Shown here one piece after another: positions 25,536 to 38,100 of a stretch of DNA of 64,000 nt. Source of the stretch: Liolophura sinensis (taxonomy: Eukaryota; Mollusca; Polyplacophora; Chitonida; Chitonidae). Made by a program: the position numbers and the translations under genes. Where the stretch lies: contig NC_088302.1 of the NCBI RefSeq assembly GCF_032854445.1, positions 50,686,046 through 50,750,045 on the forward strand, in the 5' to 3' direction. The notes below the pieces were generated by a model. That model was not told the origin of the DNA. It was given only the letters and a program-made list of their open reading frames with translations, and ran no database searches. Each line of letters opens with the position of its first letter. The first letter of the stretch is position 1.

Positions 25536-26379
25536 GCACCAGGGCTAGCCTCTGTCATGCTGTTATGAACGTGGGTATTCAGATCTCGAGGTAGGCCCGG
25601 GTGCACGGCTGTGGCCGTGATCTATTGGATTACAGCATACGTCTGAGTTCAGTGTCTGGGGCCTCGGGGGTCGGCGTGTCTATTACAGCTAGAGCAGACA
25701 CGGGCTAGGAGCAGGGCAGAGTTGGTTGGGGGGGATTTAACCTGGCTGTTAAACATCAGGTCTGTGTTAGCGGGCGAGCCGAACACCTGTAACTCTGACG
25801 GTTACTTGCTGTATTTTACCTGAGCTTAGCAAGCAACTGATGAGATCAATTTTGTGCAGTTTTGAGAGTTCCACACAGAGCTCTGAACACGACTTGAATG
25901 TGAAAACAGGAGCAGATGCACAGATGGGCGGCAACTCTTTACCTCTAACATTAATATCAGGCTTACAGACGGCTTGTGTTTGGACTGTCATTTTATATGG
26001 GTCGAAATTTTTATGACAGTTGTTTTATATCCTCCCATAACAATAATAAAACAAAAAACCACAGAAAAAATAGGAAATAGCCATAGAGGGCAAAAAGATA
26101 TTATGTGTGCAGATAAAAATATAATGTTATATAAATTAAATTTTAAAGAGATAAAATATGTACTTTTGATATAATAAATAAAATTTGCAGGATCAATTTT
26201 GATATCAGCTGCCAGTCGATATAAAGAGACCCACAGTGTCCAATTAAACGTAATTCAGCGTTTGCTGGGCAGATTTATAACTGACTTGTGCAAAAGGCTG
26301 TTTCGATACGCAACAATATAGTGTAGTTTTACGCGCCGTGTATTTACATTCTAACATTCTAAGTCAGAATAATTCAATC
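25535..26379. other. GC-richer segment then AT-rich segment, no gene
   Basis: 25535-25740 is clearly G-rich (G8 near 25728) and CpG-containing, with no long frame. From about 26000 it becomes AT-rich with A-runs. No recognisable gene or repeat family. Confidence 0.45.
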
Positions 26380-26447
26380 TTGCAAAAAGAAAAAAAAACA
26401 AACAAAAAAAAAAAAGAAAAAAAAACAAAACAAACAAAAAAAATAAC
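26380..26447. repeat. A-rich low-complexity tract (A-runs broken by C and G)
   Basis: About 68 bp almost entirely A with single C or G interruptions such as AAAAAACAAAC. It may be a decayed poly(A) tail or simple low-complexity drift. No retroposon body is recognisable to its left. Confidence 0.85.
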
Positions 26448-27030
26448 AAAAGTCAAGTCTTTCTGAGAATCTTACTGTTCACAATATTTGAACAATTTTA
26501 TTTTAGTCATTCTAAATTGTGTCAGACTGAGAAATAGCTGATTTGATTTCTTAGCGTTGACGGAATGAGCGGGTATGTGCAGCTTATGAAGGCAGGGCCA
26601 GATTTGTGTCTCACCCGGCAAATTAGTGTTTGGTTGAGAATGTGTCCCTACTGTTCCCTGACAGAGAGGAACGTGAGATCAATATTACCCCTGTGTGCTA
26701 TGTAACTCTGGCATTGTTACCGATGTAAAAACAGGTGCGTGAGGTGTGCTCTGTACCTTAATCATATACACTCTCGTGCTACCTTAGCGGAATTACTAAC
26801 ACCTGGTTGACATAGTTAAGCCTGGACAGTTCATTTTCATATTTACACACAAACTATACCCAGACATTGTTTAGAAAAGTTCTGAGTTATCTTGATGCGA
26901 GAAATGATGCTGTTTGTAGAATAAATTTACAGATGCATTTTTTCAGTATATTTCTTCTCATTTTAACCTGGTAATAAAATCCAACGATTGTATGAAATTT
27001 ACGAGTTCCACGATTATGGCTGGGCACTAT

Positions 27031-27111
27031 ATTATATATTTTACATATATAATCCGCATTATATATTTTACATATATAATCCGCGTTATATATTTTACAT
27101 ATATAATCCGC
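27031..27111. repeat. 27-bp tandem triplication
   Basis: Three copies at 27031-27057, 27058-27084 and 27085-27111. The first two are identical and the third differs at its first base (G for A). Each unit contains TTTTACATATATAATCCGC. As 27 is a multiple of three, frames through it yield 9-residue periodic peptides, which are by-products. Near-identity implies recent expansion. Confidence 0.97.
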
Positions 27112-27166
27112 ATTTGTGTAGATTGTTATTATGCAACAATGCCTTGTTTTTTTTATATATACAGTT

Positions 27167-27223
27167 CCATATGAATATATATGGTCGATATCAGTACGCT
27201 TTGACATCATATATTCATATTGG
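27167..27223. other. Imperfect inverted repeat, about 14-bp arms
   Basis: CCATATGAATATAT (27167-27180) pairs with ATATATTCATATTGG (27209-27223) with one mismatch region and a spacer of about 28 bp. It lies just right of the 27-bp array. AT-rich arms make chance occurrence plausible. Confidence 0.55.
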
Positions 27224-27703
27224 TTCATTGTTTGTGTCTGTAGACTAATTACCCATACATGTAACAGTGTGTATATGTATTAAATTTCGTGTTTACACAT
27301 GTATATATTGTTTCACATACAGTCTATAGCAAAACACAGGGGTTGTACTCGACTCACCGATGACTTTAATCTGCACCATACTACAGCTTTAGCCGACCAT
27401 TTTTATCCTTGTGACCCGTACAAATGTATTTTCGCACCTGCCTAACACAACGCATATTCAGCTCGTCATTCAGTATACATAAACACACGTCTGCAGTCAA
27501 GAAGGGATATGTCTAGATTGTAGATTGACTTCAACTCATAAGGTTGTAGTCCGCTGTCATTATACAAAATATTTGAAGTAATTGCGCCTGAAATTAGTTG
27601 TGTGCCACAAAATTTCCTGTGACTTGAAATATCTAACAATTTGATAATAACATGTAAGTTCCACTATGTAATAACACCATTAGTATCTAGAGATTAGTGA
27701 TAC
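27224..27703. other. Low-copy sequence without a gene
   Basis: AT-rich single-copy DNA, nothing recognisable. Confidence 0.5.
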
Positions 27704-27874
27704 ATATCTGCATAGCCGGACATTGAATATCTGTAAGTTGGACAATGTACATCTGTAAGCTGTAAACTACATGTATATATATGCTGATTGAAAACTGTAT
27801 ATCTGTAAGCTGGAAACTGTATATCTGTAAGCTGGAAACTGTATATCTGTAAGCTGGAAACTGTATATCTGAAG
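27704..27874. repeat. Tandem repeat, 22-bp unit, about 7 copies
   Basis: Perfect units CTGTATATCTGTAAGCTGG plus AAA at 27795-27816, 27817-27838 and 27839-27860, a partial copy at 27861-27870, and diverged units to the left (27720-27763) interrupted by an ATATATAT insertion. The conserved right part and decayed left part fit ongoing expansion at one end. Confidence 0.93.
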
Positions 27875-28142
27875 ACAGAACAGAACACCACGGTTGCTTT
27901 TGATATTTTCAACCATTTTATCCTAAAAATCCGAAATATTACAACATTCTATCCACTCAATTCCACAAGTTTGTCTGGACACCAGCTATCATATACCTAG
28001 ATGTAGCTTCTATATGTCTTGTGACTTTTGTTTTTTTCTTCGATCTGTTTTTAGCCACGTATATTATAGCATTATTATTATATTATTAATTACAGCAAAG
28101 GTCATGTTGAAGCTATACAGGTCAGTTTCAGCACGTCAGTTA

Positions 28143-28328
28143 GTATTTATTTACATTGAATTTTATTTATTTGATTGTTGTTTAACGCCATACTCAAGAA
28201 CTTTTCACTTATTCGACGTTGGTGAGTGGAGGAAACCGGTGTACCCTGGTTATGAACCACCGACCTTGGGGAAATTACCGACGAGCTTTCCCAACGCTTG
28301 TACACCATATCTGCGGAAGACGAGTGGT
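28143..28328 (-). mobile_element. Diverged short retroposon (SINE-like), minus orientation
   Basis: The plus strand shows TTTTATTTATTTGATTGTTG, TTTAACGCCATACTCAAGAA, TTTTCACTTATTCGACG, then GGTGAGTGGAGGAAACCGG and CACCGACCTTGGGGAAA. The first blocks match the 62.9-kb family, but the 5-prime portion is different, indicating a related subfamily with another head. A possible 9-bp target-site duplication is CGTCAGTTA at 28134-28142 and 28329-28337. The boundaries given rest on that candidate and are uncertain. A 129-codon frame crossing the element is a by-product. Confidence 0.7.
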
Positions 28329-28339
28329 CGTCAGTTAAG

Positions 28340-29999
28340 AAACGTTAGACTGTGCAAACGGATAGCTGATGTCACCAAGGCCCACACGTACCGAGAGCGG
28401 TGAAATGTACCACAACACTTTAAGTATGATGCATACAGCTGAAGATAAACTCTGAACGTTGAATTTATTTAATTCGTTGAAAATTTAATTTTCAATACTG
28501 TAGTTTTTTTATACCATAAAATTTTAATGATATGTGAAAAGTTTTATTGGAGAGAACATATATTCCTCTGATGTATATATGGAGGACAACTAAAGGAGGC
28601 TTCATTTAGCGTATTTGTTTTCACTAATGAAATACCTTAGAGGTTTTTAAAGGAACCATGCATGCAATGTCATTCTCACTAAAATGTGTCAACTTCTGGC
28701 ATGCAGGAATTCATTTAATCTTTTGTTACGTATTTTATTAATATATATTCATGTTGTTGATTGACAAATTTGATAAGGTGAAAGATTGCTTATTAAATTA
28801 CCTGTATACATGTGTGATTTGGTTATAAAGTTAGCTGTTAAGACAGAAGACCTGTCAGTCACCAGACGAGAACTCATCTGTATACTCTATTCACCTCGGC
28901 ATTCGGACCGGTAATGATATTTAATTACAGACAATTATAGTATCTGCTTTTAGTGAGCGTTTTTATGAATGGGAAGATGGTGTATGTTGCTGAGAGCGGC
29001 GGATGCCGGCCTCTTTACCGACTGTCAATACTTCATTAACTAACCTGGTAGGATCCCGGAGTTTATTTATGACTTTTATATGTTTGTCGATTGATAACGG
29101 GTATTATCTCATTATCACATCTCAACCTAAATCTATCATTAAGTTATAACGCCCCTAACGTAACAAACAGGTGGCGATCATGGAATTGTATATTTAATAT
29201 GCAGGTCAGATGATTCCCCGCGTAAAAAGCAAACACAGCTCCTGTTGAGAAAAAAAAATTCCACACATATATTTACATCATCTGAAGATTTCACATTAAA
29301 TGCTCCTGGAATACCACAGTGTACATCAGATGGTTCAGTTGTCAGCCATGTCTATATATATGTGCCGACGATGCCTTTGCGTCAGGTCAAATCAAGATTG
29401 TTCTGAAAATGAATAATAATATATTACTTCAATTTAATCACTGTACACATCTTTATGCAAAACCATAAATTTATACTGATATTTACATCAAGTGATTGAT
29501 TAACAAGTTTTTTCTTAACGAGCCGAAGATATTTACGACAATAAAATTCTGTGAACATCGATGTAAACAATTGCTAAATACACTTATCTTTATTATTTTA
29601 TTTATTTTCAGCTCAGTAGAAAATGTTTATCGTTTTGTTTCTCGTGTACAAAAAATTGCTCTTTTTTCTAGTGGTAACACAAATTTTTATTTTTCAAATT
29701 TCATTTATGACATTTAAATATAACGTATAAATATCATCATATCATTATTTACAGCAATCGTAATACTATGGATGATGTTCGTCAACCGTACCTTTGGGTG
29801 TCTGTAATCTCCGCCTCTTATGTTGCTGGAAAATACTATTTAAACTAGCGGAAAATTGATTGGTAATATTATAAATACACATTTAGAAACAACGTTGTCC
29901 TATGAAATACAGATATCTTAAGTTAACGGCAAATACAGGAAGGCTTGGGCTTAACACAGAAATATTTAATGTCTACCATATTTGCTTGCCCCATATAGA
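28340..29999. other. AT-rich single-copy sequence, no gene
   Basis: Stop-rich on both strands, longest frame 73 codons. It contains the 9-mer TGATTGACA (28758-28766), related to the PBX-MEIS site at 31239. No repeat array. Confidence 0.5.
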
Positions 30000-30540
30000 G
30001 GAGGTATTTCAGAAATGTTTGGTAGCCGATGTGGTAGGTTGTTAGTGTGATGTAGTGACGGCTACATGGATGTGCCGGGCGTTTGCCATCACACCGTGTC
30101 CACTAGCTTAGGGAACTCTCTGGCGGACAGAATTGCGAGTGGAGGGAGAATTTCGCGTGCCAACTAGAGATATTATTTTCCCTTGTCTGCTCAATTAGGG
30201 CTATGTGGAGAGGCGAGATGTGATAAAGCCGGGAGTGTCCATCAACATGCAAGCAAGTAAATGCACAATATTGTCAGCTACTCTGTCTCTGGTCGTCTCC
30301 GCGGTCCGCGCATTACTAGCTCTCACACTTGATAGAGACAAATCACCCTTCCAGAGACTGGGTTGAAAACTGATATAAATTCTTGTAAAACCCACAAATC
30401 TCCGCTCGACCAAAAGTACATCATTATGCAAACAATAGGAAACACTAAACATCCATCTTCCCTCGCCTGAATTACACAGACTTAACGCCAAAGAGAAGCG
30501 CAAAGAAAAAAGGGGCGTATTGAACTGAAATCGCCAGACA
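30000..30540. promoter_or_regulatory. GC-richer single-copy block (candidate conserved non-coding element)
   Basis: About 540 bp with higher GC and CpG than its flanks and no simple repeats. A minus-strand frame of 100 codons (30201-30503) has no recognisable domain. It could be a regulatory element or, less likely, an exon. Confidence 0.25.
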
Positions 30541-30949
30541 TTACAACGAATTACAGCTGGCTACAGATTTTTCTCCGTTCCAATATTTTGTCATATCTTA
30601 ATGGTGGCAGATTTACAAAATTTAAGCCAATTTTTCACATTTAACTTGCGTGAAAATACCCAGTGTAATGTATGTCGGTATCTAGAAAGAAACAGATCAT
30701 ATTCCACTAAAATGTTTGTAACATTATTGCATTCTTAAAAATAATTTTTGCTTTGAATTTATAAAAAAAACACGGTTTTAACACTACATGGGACAGGCCA
30801 TACATCTATTATTTCCATACAGTCCACATCAAATTTTAACACAAGTTTGTAAATCTGATCTTAAACTGATTTATTGGGAACTTTTATTGTTTTGACTGGT
30901 TAGTTAAGTTATGGTAGTCTGTCTCTAATTATCCATTGGTATAGAGTAC
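30541..30949. other. AT-rich spacer
   Basis: A- and T-rich single-copy sequence between two GC-richer blocks. Nothing recognisable. Confidence 0.5.
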
Positions 30950-31480
30950 TTTACAGCGTTTTCGTGGGTATGTATTGGATGCGGCACGTTCCACCCAGCA
31001 GTATCAATTCCCCACGTCTTCATGGCCGTCAGGCTGTACCCATCTGTCGGGCTGTGTGTAATATTGTAGCGAAAGGAGGCAAGTGAGCTGATGGGCCCGA
31101 CAAGCCAGCGGACCTACGCAGGTGGAAGGTCGGGCCACCATCTACACTGGTTCAAGGGACTACGTTAAAGGTGTCTACTTAATTGCACCCAGGTCGTGAC
31201 GTGTCACCTAAGCGAACACGGCGTTCACGTGAGTTCCGTGATTGACAGGCGATATTCAGATGTAACTAACCAACCGCTCAGTCGCTGAAAGGCAAGGAGG
31301 TAGAGCTTGCAAGTCGACTATACCACCCATCTCAGCTGGTTGAACGACGGGCGGACGCAGAGCCTTGACGATACCGTATAGGCTTATATATGTCACATTG
31401 ATAAGACAGTCAGTTGAACAGGAAGCTCCCGGGTTAAATTTAACCCTAGCCCGTGTACGATATGTGGATATATACTGGTG
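30950..31480. promoter_or_regulatory. Candidate regulatory block with a perfect PBX-MEIS-type decamer
   Basis: The block is GC-rich, single-copy and lacks a long open frame. It contains TGATTGACAG (31239-31248), the classical composite site for PBX with MEIS/PREP TALE homeodomain proteins, and an E-box CACGTG (31226-31231) eight bases upstream. Site identities are established knowledge. That this block is an enhancer is inference from composition and motif spacing. Confidence 0.35.
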
Positions 31481-34090
31481 CTATTCATGGGGGAAACACG
31501 GGTAGTGAGACGACGCTGTGTGTACGCGATGTGCATGCTAAGTCATGTCAAACATAACGTCCAATTAACTCCAAACAATATTAATAGGTAAAACCCATTA
31601 ACTATGAAGCGAGCACATGTCGGCCATGATACAGACTCTACGAGCCGGAGTCGTCATTCACTCTTCATCCATCCGCCACTTGCCGTCCCAGACTCTGAAG
31701 TAGCACAAAAGGAACGCAAAGGCGTGAAATTACACTGCACTAATTTGTCGTGTAGGTCAGAGGTAACCAAGAGAGAAACAAAAAAAAAAGCCTTGGTTAA
31801 AAAAAGAGTAGGATAAAAAGAGTAGAAGAAAGTAGAAAAATTGAGAGCTGTGAGTAGCCCTGCATAACGTCTTGTAGCTAGACTAAGAACGCCTGTGCGA
31901 TCGGAGTACTAAAAGATTTAAATATTACATTAAATGCACTTGAAATAAATGCCTTACAAGGTAGAACACAGCTTTATATTGGTTTTGTAACGACCGTCTG
32001 CAGTAAAAGTGTCTTTTATGTTCCGGAGCAGCATTACTGAACCGGAAGTTTAGTATGTATAAGCCATCTAAACTTGTCTTTAACGATTTTCTGATTTTTA
32101 TCGAGTTAGGTATAGAGCACGTGGGGACTACTTTCTCTCTGAGATCAAACGCCATGTGAAGTTAAGCGTGTAATGACATGGTATTGGGGTGGATGATGTC
32201 AGCAGGGTAGTTATCGGGGTCTGATATACCCTGGGGCTGATAACACGAAAGGGGCACCTGTCAGCCTCATATCCCCCACCCCACGGGTAGAGCGACAATC
32301 GTGCAACCGCTACTAACTACCCACATGGATGGACATATCACGGGTTAAGAGGACTTCTTATATCTGTAGAACCCAGGCAGATCTGAACCTCAATCAGCGA
32401 GAAACTGACAACTTAAATCACTGGTGTTTTATCTTTGTACACAACTATAAATATTGATCCCTGTATGCTGCATTTTTGGCTTCTTTTTTTTTTGCATTTT
32501 GTCCAGTAGAAATGTTAAAATTTATTTTTATTGCCATTGTTTAAGAAATTTAAGACATATAAAATAAAATGCAATATTTAATAATATCAACGGCTTGCAA
32601 ATGATAGTGCAAAATATTGTAATACGCTTTCTGAATAAATAAACGGACACATTAATTAATAATAGGAGTATGTCCTCTTCATTGATGCTGTGATTTCAAA
32701 ATAATATTACCCAGTTTTCTTACTGTTATATTAATTTTCATAATTTGTACATAGGCCAAGGGACATTCACGAAAAGAAATATTTTCACAGAACATTGCGT
32801 AGCAAACTTGTCATGGAAGAATGTATTTGTGGCGTCTCATGTAAAGATGGGATTTGTAAAATCTGTTTTGCTTAGGAGAAACTTGACATTTTAAAGGCTT
32901 CCGAAGACATAAACGCTTCTTCAGACAAAAAGACGTACCATGGGCATTTGTGATTCTCTTGCAGTTTATTATTTTTTCAGATGTGGTATTCATATTTTTG
33001 TGGATAAGCGTTTTTAATGATGCCTGTGTCTTTATGTCGGATGCAGAGTGCTGATGTATTTGGTTGTTGTTATAATCGATGGGTCGAGTTGGTAACGCTG
33101 TGGGGTGGAGTTACCTTTCATATATATTATGATTATTAACGGGAGTTGTCTTTCAGTTTTTGACGTTGTCATGCGAACGACTATGTCGAGCATGAAAGAG
33201 TCACCTAACAAAAGAGACACTCGGAAGCTCTGAGATATTGAAATAGCTTACTTAAGTCAAGATTGTAAAATATGCACCCGTCTTAGAGAGTTGTCTTTGT
33301 TCGTATATACTGGGAAGAACGTACGCGACTGGACACTAATGTAGCTAATACAGAGCTTCCTTCTCTAACGTACACTATATCCCCCTTAATGCCCCAATAT
33401 CAGGTTTCCAGAGCAGGAAAAGTCATGTGACTGATATCATAATCCACAAACCCTGATATATTTTCCGTGTGGGTAGCTTCGGGCTCGTTAGAGATGTTTG
33501 AAGAAGAAGAAGAAGGAAAAAATATGAAAAGGAAAGAAAAATATCTGTGGCAGTACATGGTCAAAGAACAATTGTAGGTTGGGCTTTCGGTGTCTCAACC
33601 GTATAGATGGTTTTGTTTCGGAAAGAAAGAAAGAAATCATATCGCCATTTTTAGATTCTCCTGGAAATTGATTAGGAGCGGCAGCGAAAGTGTTCTCTTT
33701 CATATTGTTCTCTAGCATCAACATTATTTCGGACCTGGGCGAAAGCACTATGATATAATTATACGCACTTTGGGTGTGCGTATGAGCTACGGGTATACGG
33801 CACGCTGTAATTAGTTCTACATGATCTTGGTGATATTCTTGTGGTTTGCCGGGGTTTTCCAGCCGCAGTTTGTCATAAACCGCAGAATTACACTAATTAG
33901 ACCGGCCCGTTCTTCCACCACACACGCAATCTGCTCCACGGACCGACAGGGAATATTTTTCCTGGGCTTGGATTTATCAGGGTCGGTTTCTCGCGTTATT
34001 CTTTCTCTCTCCCTCTCACTCCCAGCCTGGACTTACCGTTTTTCCCCTCACTGGCAATCAATCCCCACATAATGACATATACACCGTTAC
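31481..34090. other. Single-copy region without a recognised gene
   Basis: AT-rich with short GC-richer patches (31600-31760, 32160-32400, 33820-34070). A short GAA run lies at 33500-33516. A pyrimidine run ending in CCCAG (about 33998-34026) resembles a splice acceptor, but the sequence that follows gives no recognisable exon. Open frames reach 86 codons with no known domains. Confidence 0.4.
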
Positions 34091-35180
34091 GTTCATTGTT
34101 CCTCTATGCCCGTGTCGCTAGGGTGAGGCTTTACACAGACCCTTCGCCAAAGCCACGAGCTTTTTTGTCTCCTTGAAGGCCTTTGTTCCGACCACAGCTA
34201 CCAAATAGAGCAGAAAATGAGAACTGGAAGTGTAATCGGAGATAGGAAGTAACGCCAGACAAGAGAGCAATTTACCTTCAAATTTGAGCAAATGGTCAAA
34301 ATCTGTGATGATATCATATTATCTTTCGTGCCCTGTACATCGTATATACATTCATGCAATTAATCTCATCAATGGGACGTCTTCGGCGGAGATCCCGCTA
34401 TATAGCACATGCGCAAGTTATTCAGGGTGATATCTAAATGTCTGCCATTGATATCATGAGACAAACAGCGCATGCAGCCTAAATCAGGCATATAGGTTAC
34501 CACAATCTCCTGTATATATATAAGGAAAACTCTGAGGATTACATACAACAAAAGGAAAACTTTCCAGAAAAAACATCAGACACTCTTTGTTCTTATCCCG
34601 TGGCTTCCATCTGCCTTTGATTTAGGAAATTAACGTATTAGATTTTTCCTTGGCTGTTTGCTCTGTTAGCAAAAGAAGGCTGTGTTTTTTTGTGACTGAC
34701 TGTAAATTTCAGACGTTCTCTCTTCGAAGTCTTTATGAAGAAATCGTGCTTATTTCCGGCAAACGAGCGACAGCGGAAGAATACTGGAACAGTGCCCTTT
34801 GAGGCCAGGGTTGAATCAAATCAGCGGAATTGCTCCGACGACCAAAACCTTTCACCGTCAGATCATTGCTGAAGAGCTCGCTCGCTGATTACACTTGATT
34901 CCCCATTTAATTAGCTTGTACAGGTAAGCATCCTGAAGACGAGGAACAATGCCCGGCTTGCCGACCCTCGCTCCGATCTGTGGACCGAGAGAATACAAAC
35001 ACGCCAATAGAGGCATGATCCTGTCAGTTCCTGTCAATTTGAACTCTAATCCCAGTCGCCAATTCTTAACATGACAGCACTGACTTCCTGTGGTGATGGT
35101 GTTATGGGAACTTCTATGGCCGTCAATAAATGGATTTGTTCATCTCCCAACCAAATACAAAAGACCCTCTTTAAAACGGC
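34091..35180. promoter_or_regulatory. GC-richer single-copy stretch (candidate regulatory sequence)
   Basis: About 1 kb without tandem repeats, GC-richer at 34100-34260 and 34740-35100. Homeodomain-type words such as TTTAATTAGC occur near 34905. No coding frame over 70 codons is recognisable. Regulatory function is a composition-based inference. Confidence 0.22.
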
Positions 35181-38100
35181 TTAGTTCCATTTGCTAAGCC
35201 CATCCCTCTCGACTGTTTACACTTGTAAAGGGGGATGCGAAAATGTGGTTGTCCTGTTAAGGAAATCATCCCCGAAACGATATGGCCTGACCATTGACGG
35301 TGTCTTCTTAATGCGGTATCTGGACAATTATTACAGTGACAATGCGCTTTCAGACTCTCCTCATAATCAAACTAAAAAGTTGAAAGTTCTCTAATTTAGA
35401 ACATCAGGGAGCAGTGTGTATTTCTAATATCCTGTAGTTTCCTACAGGCGAGTCGGTACTTCACCTGAGTGAAGACACCCACGGGATTGTACCTTGTCAG
35501 CATTATTGATGATTAATGAACTACACGTCTGATACAATCCAATCACCATTTCGATCTTGAACACACCTAGATGGTGGGGTGTTGTGGCAGCAGTGACTTT
35601 CTGATGAAAATTCGCTATTCTTTCCACAAAAATTCCGACCATATATTCTGCAAAACCATAACGCAATTCCACATGTTAATCGTCTGAAATGTAATGTTTA
35701 ATGTTAAAGGCTTTAGATATAATTATAATACACCAGTTACACAACGTATTTATAATTTTTTACATTAAATATTAATAGAATACATATTAGGTTGTCCAAA
35801 ATATCCATGCAAATTAGCTGTTTATATTATATATGTTTGTAAAATGTGAACTAATCTTTTCTTTTGTTTATTGTTTAGTAAATTTATAAAAGAGGTAGAT
35901 AGCACCCAGTGATTGTCTTTATGATAGGGTAGCTGCACTGCGGTTGGAATTCTTCAAGCTGCACACACATATCCAAATTCTCTGCTATTATACAAAGTTC
36001 TATACAAAGTATTGTATACAAAGCCCGTATCTTAAAAGTACGGAGTTTTGTTCGAAACAAATTCTTGATTGAGAAAGGACGATTCTTGATTGAGAGAGGA
36101 GGAAAATTATTTGGTGCGTCTAGACTGTGAGCAGGCGCATGAAACAGCTGGAAACAAGGTACAGACAGTAAAAGTGACTGTTAACACGACGTAAAGACAG
36201 CAGATAAATTTCTTGTCGTCTAGTTTATACCATGCATTTGCATGAACTATATTCCAGCTTAATGGAAAAAAGGGCAACATACATAGAAAGATGAAAGACA
36301 TATGTGGTTCGAAAAAAGTTTTAAAGAGCTTTGAGCCTTGAAATTCAGATTGTCATATTTTAAATCGCCCAATTAATTTTATGCTTTTGAAAAAGGTTGT
36401 AAGTTTCTTATGACAACGTCCATTTAGAAACAAACAATCTTGAGATTCGTTCAGAGAAGTATTCATCTATTGTAAACAACGAAAAATATGTTGGCTTTTC
36501 TGCTCATGTAAGCCCTATTGAACAGAAAAGTATTTTTAAAAAGTGGAATTTGACGTTTCAGCAAAATTGATTAATTGAACAATCATTCAATTTACACAGA
36601 GTTTTCTTCATAGAGGACCATTTATCTTCATAAAAAATTGCTGTAACAGATGTATAAATTATGACAGATTGGGGGTGATTTTTTCATTTAATAAACCTTA
36701 CTTAAACAAAGTACATTGACAACTTTCAAGGATTTTAAATAAACTTCAGATTTCATGCAAATGTTCTGTACTGATGACTTTGAATAGAGTGATTTGTCTT
36801 CTCTACTACTTGTTACACATTGTTGAAGAAAAATCTTCTTCAAAGAAAAGTTCTTACAAGCACATTTTTTCCTGAGTTTTCAGTGTAATTCACGTATTTA
36901 ATTGCCCCGCTTTAAGAAGTTTTTGGGAAGCATTTGAGCGCAATGCCATGTTGTCAATTATATACACGTACATGGTTTTCAGATTATTTCCATTAAGGTT
37001 TTATTTCTGTTTGATTCTGCCGTATTTCAGGGATAATTGACGGACAATGTTAGCCCAAGGCAACCAGCAGGGAGCTCCACCATCACCTCAGTTCAGGGTA
37101 CACGGTTCCTTATGATATAACCCATCTTCCTTACACCTCTCCCCCTCCTTCCTCACCCCACTTCAAGATCCGTGACTCCTGGGGGAATTCAACATACCTC
37201 ATCATTGACTATTATCAACGGAATGAGGTCCTCTAAACACCAAGTCCCATAGGCAGGGCGTGAAAAAAGAGAAGCTCCGATTGTTTGCCTGAGAAAACTA
37301 GTTTTACGTGGTTGTCAGCTCGAACCTTGGGTTTGCTGGGAGAAGATGCCGGAGCACACACCGCGGGTATGGACGGGGGCAAGTGAACAGGGCTTTTGTT
37401 CTCCTCACGCCATTGCATTTGAACAAGCCACTCTCTGGAGAACACCCATATAATATGTCCACTGTTTGGAATTCATAAATACTCGTCGTGGCCAGTTATT
37501 GAAAACCTTCCGCCAATATCCCTTCAACCTCAATGGTTTTAATGTTATTTTTTGTATTAAGATCTGTATTTATACCAGAACTAATCCCTGGAGATAGGCA
37601 GAAGATGTACTCACGTCAAACCCGAGGCTTCTCGCCTCCAATAGTCTTATTCTCCACAAACCGTCGACTATCACTGGGCAGAATAGAGGAAATCCGAACA
37701 AAATTAATTATATGCTCCCTCACTCTCTCCGTCCTCCAGCGAACAAAGGCCATCTGCAAACGCCAAATAAGGATTTCCTTAGGCACTTTTTTCCTATTGT
37801 TCACCTCATTCCTCTTAGCTCAACATGCACCTCGGCCTTCTGTACATATATACCTCGTTTCTACCTTTTTCGATTAAAGTCAGAAGAAACAAAGAAAAAG
37901 TTTCAGGAACATGGTTTGTTTAATTGGTATGAAGGATTTGAATTTCATTTTCGACAAGGGGACCCTTCAGTGATCGTCCACGTGATTCCATTGTCACGTG
38001 ATACTGAATATAATAATATCTATATCACACTGAACATTTGATACACTGTCATGTACACTAGTGTTGCCTTCCACTCCCACCCACGCATAAAGCATGCAGC

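Noticed and set aside
26380-26447. Poly(A) tail of a processed pseudogene
   Set aside because: No coding-like body precedes it and no flanking duplication was found. Better called low complexity.
26887-27248. Frames with 9-residue periodic peptides (YICKIYNAD type) on both strands
   Set aside because: Direct by-product of the 27-bp triplication; both strands give frames.
28014-28403. 129-codon plus-strand frame
   Set aside because: Its right half crosses a minus-strand retroposon copy, and no conserved protein domain is visible.
33998-34072. Splice acceptor and exon start after the pyrimidine run ending CCCAG
   Set aside because: The downstream frame is short and unrecognisable, and no donor stands out. 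Pyrimidine runs are common.
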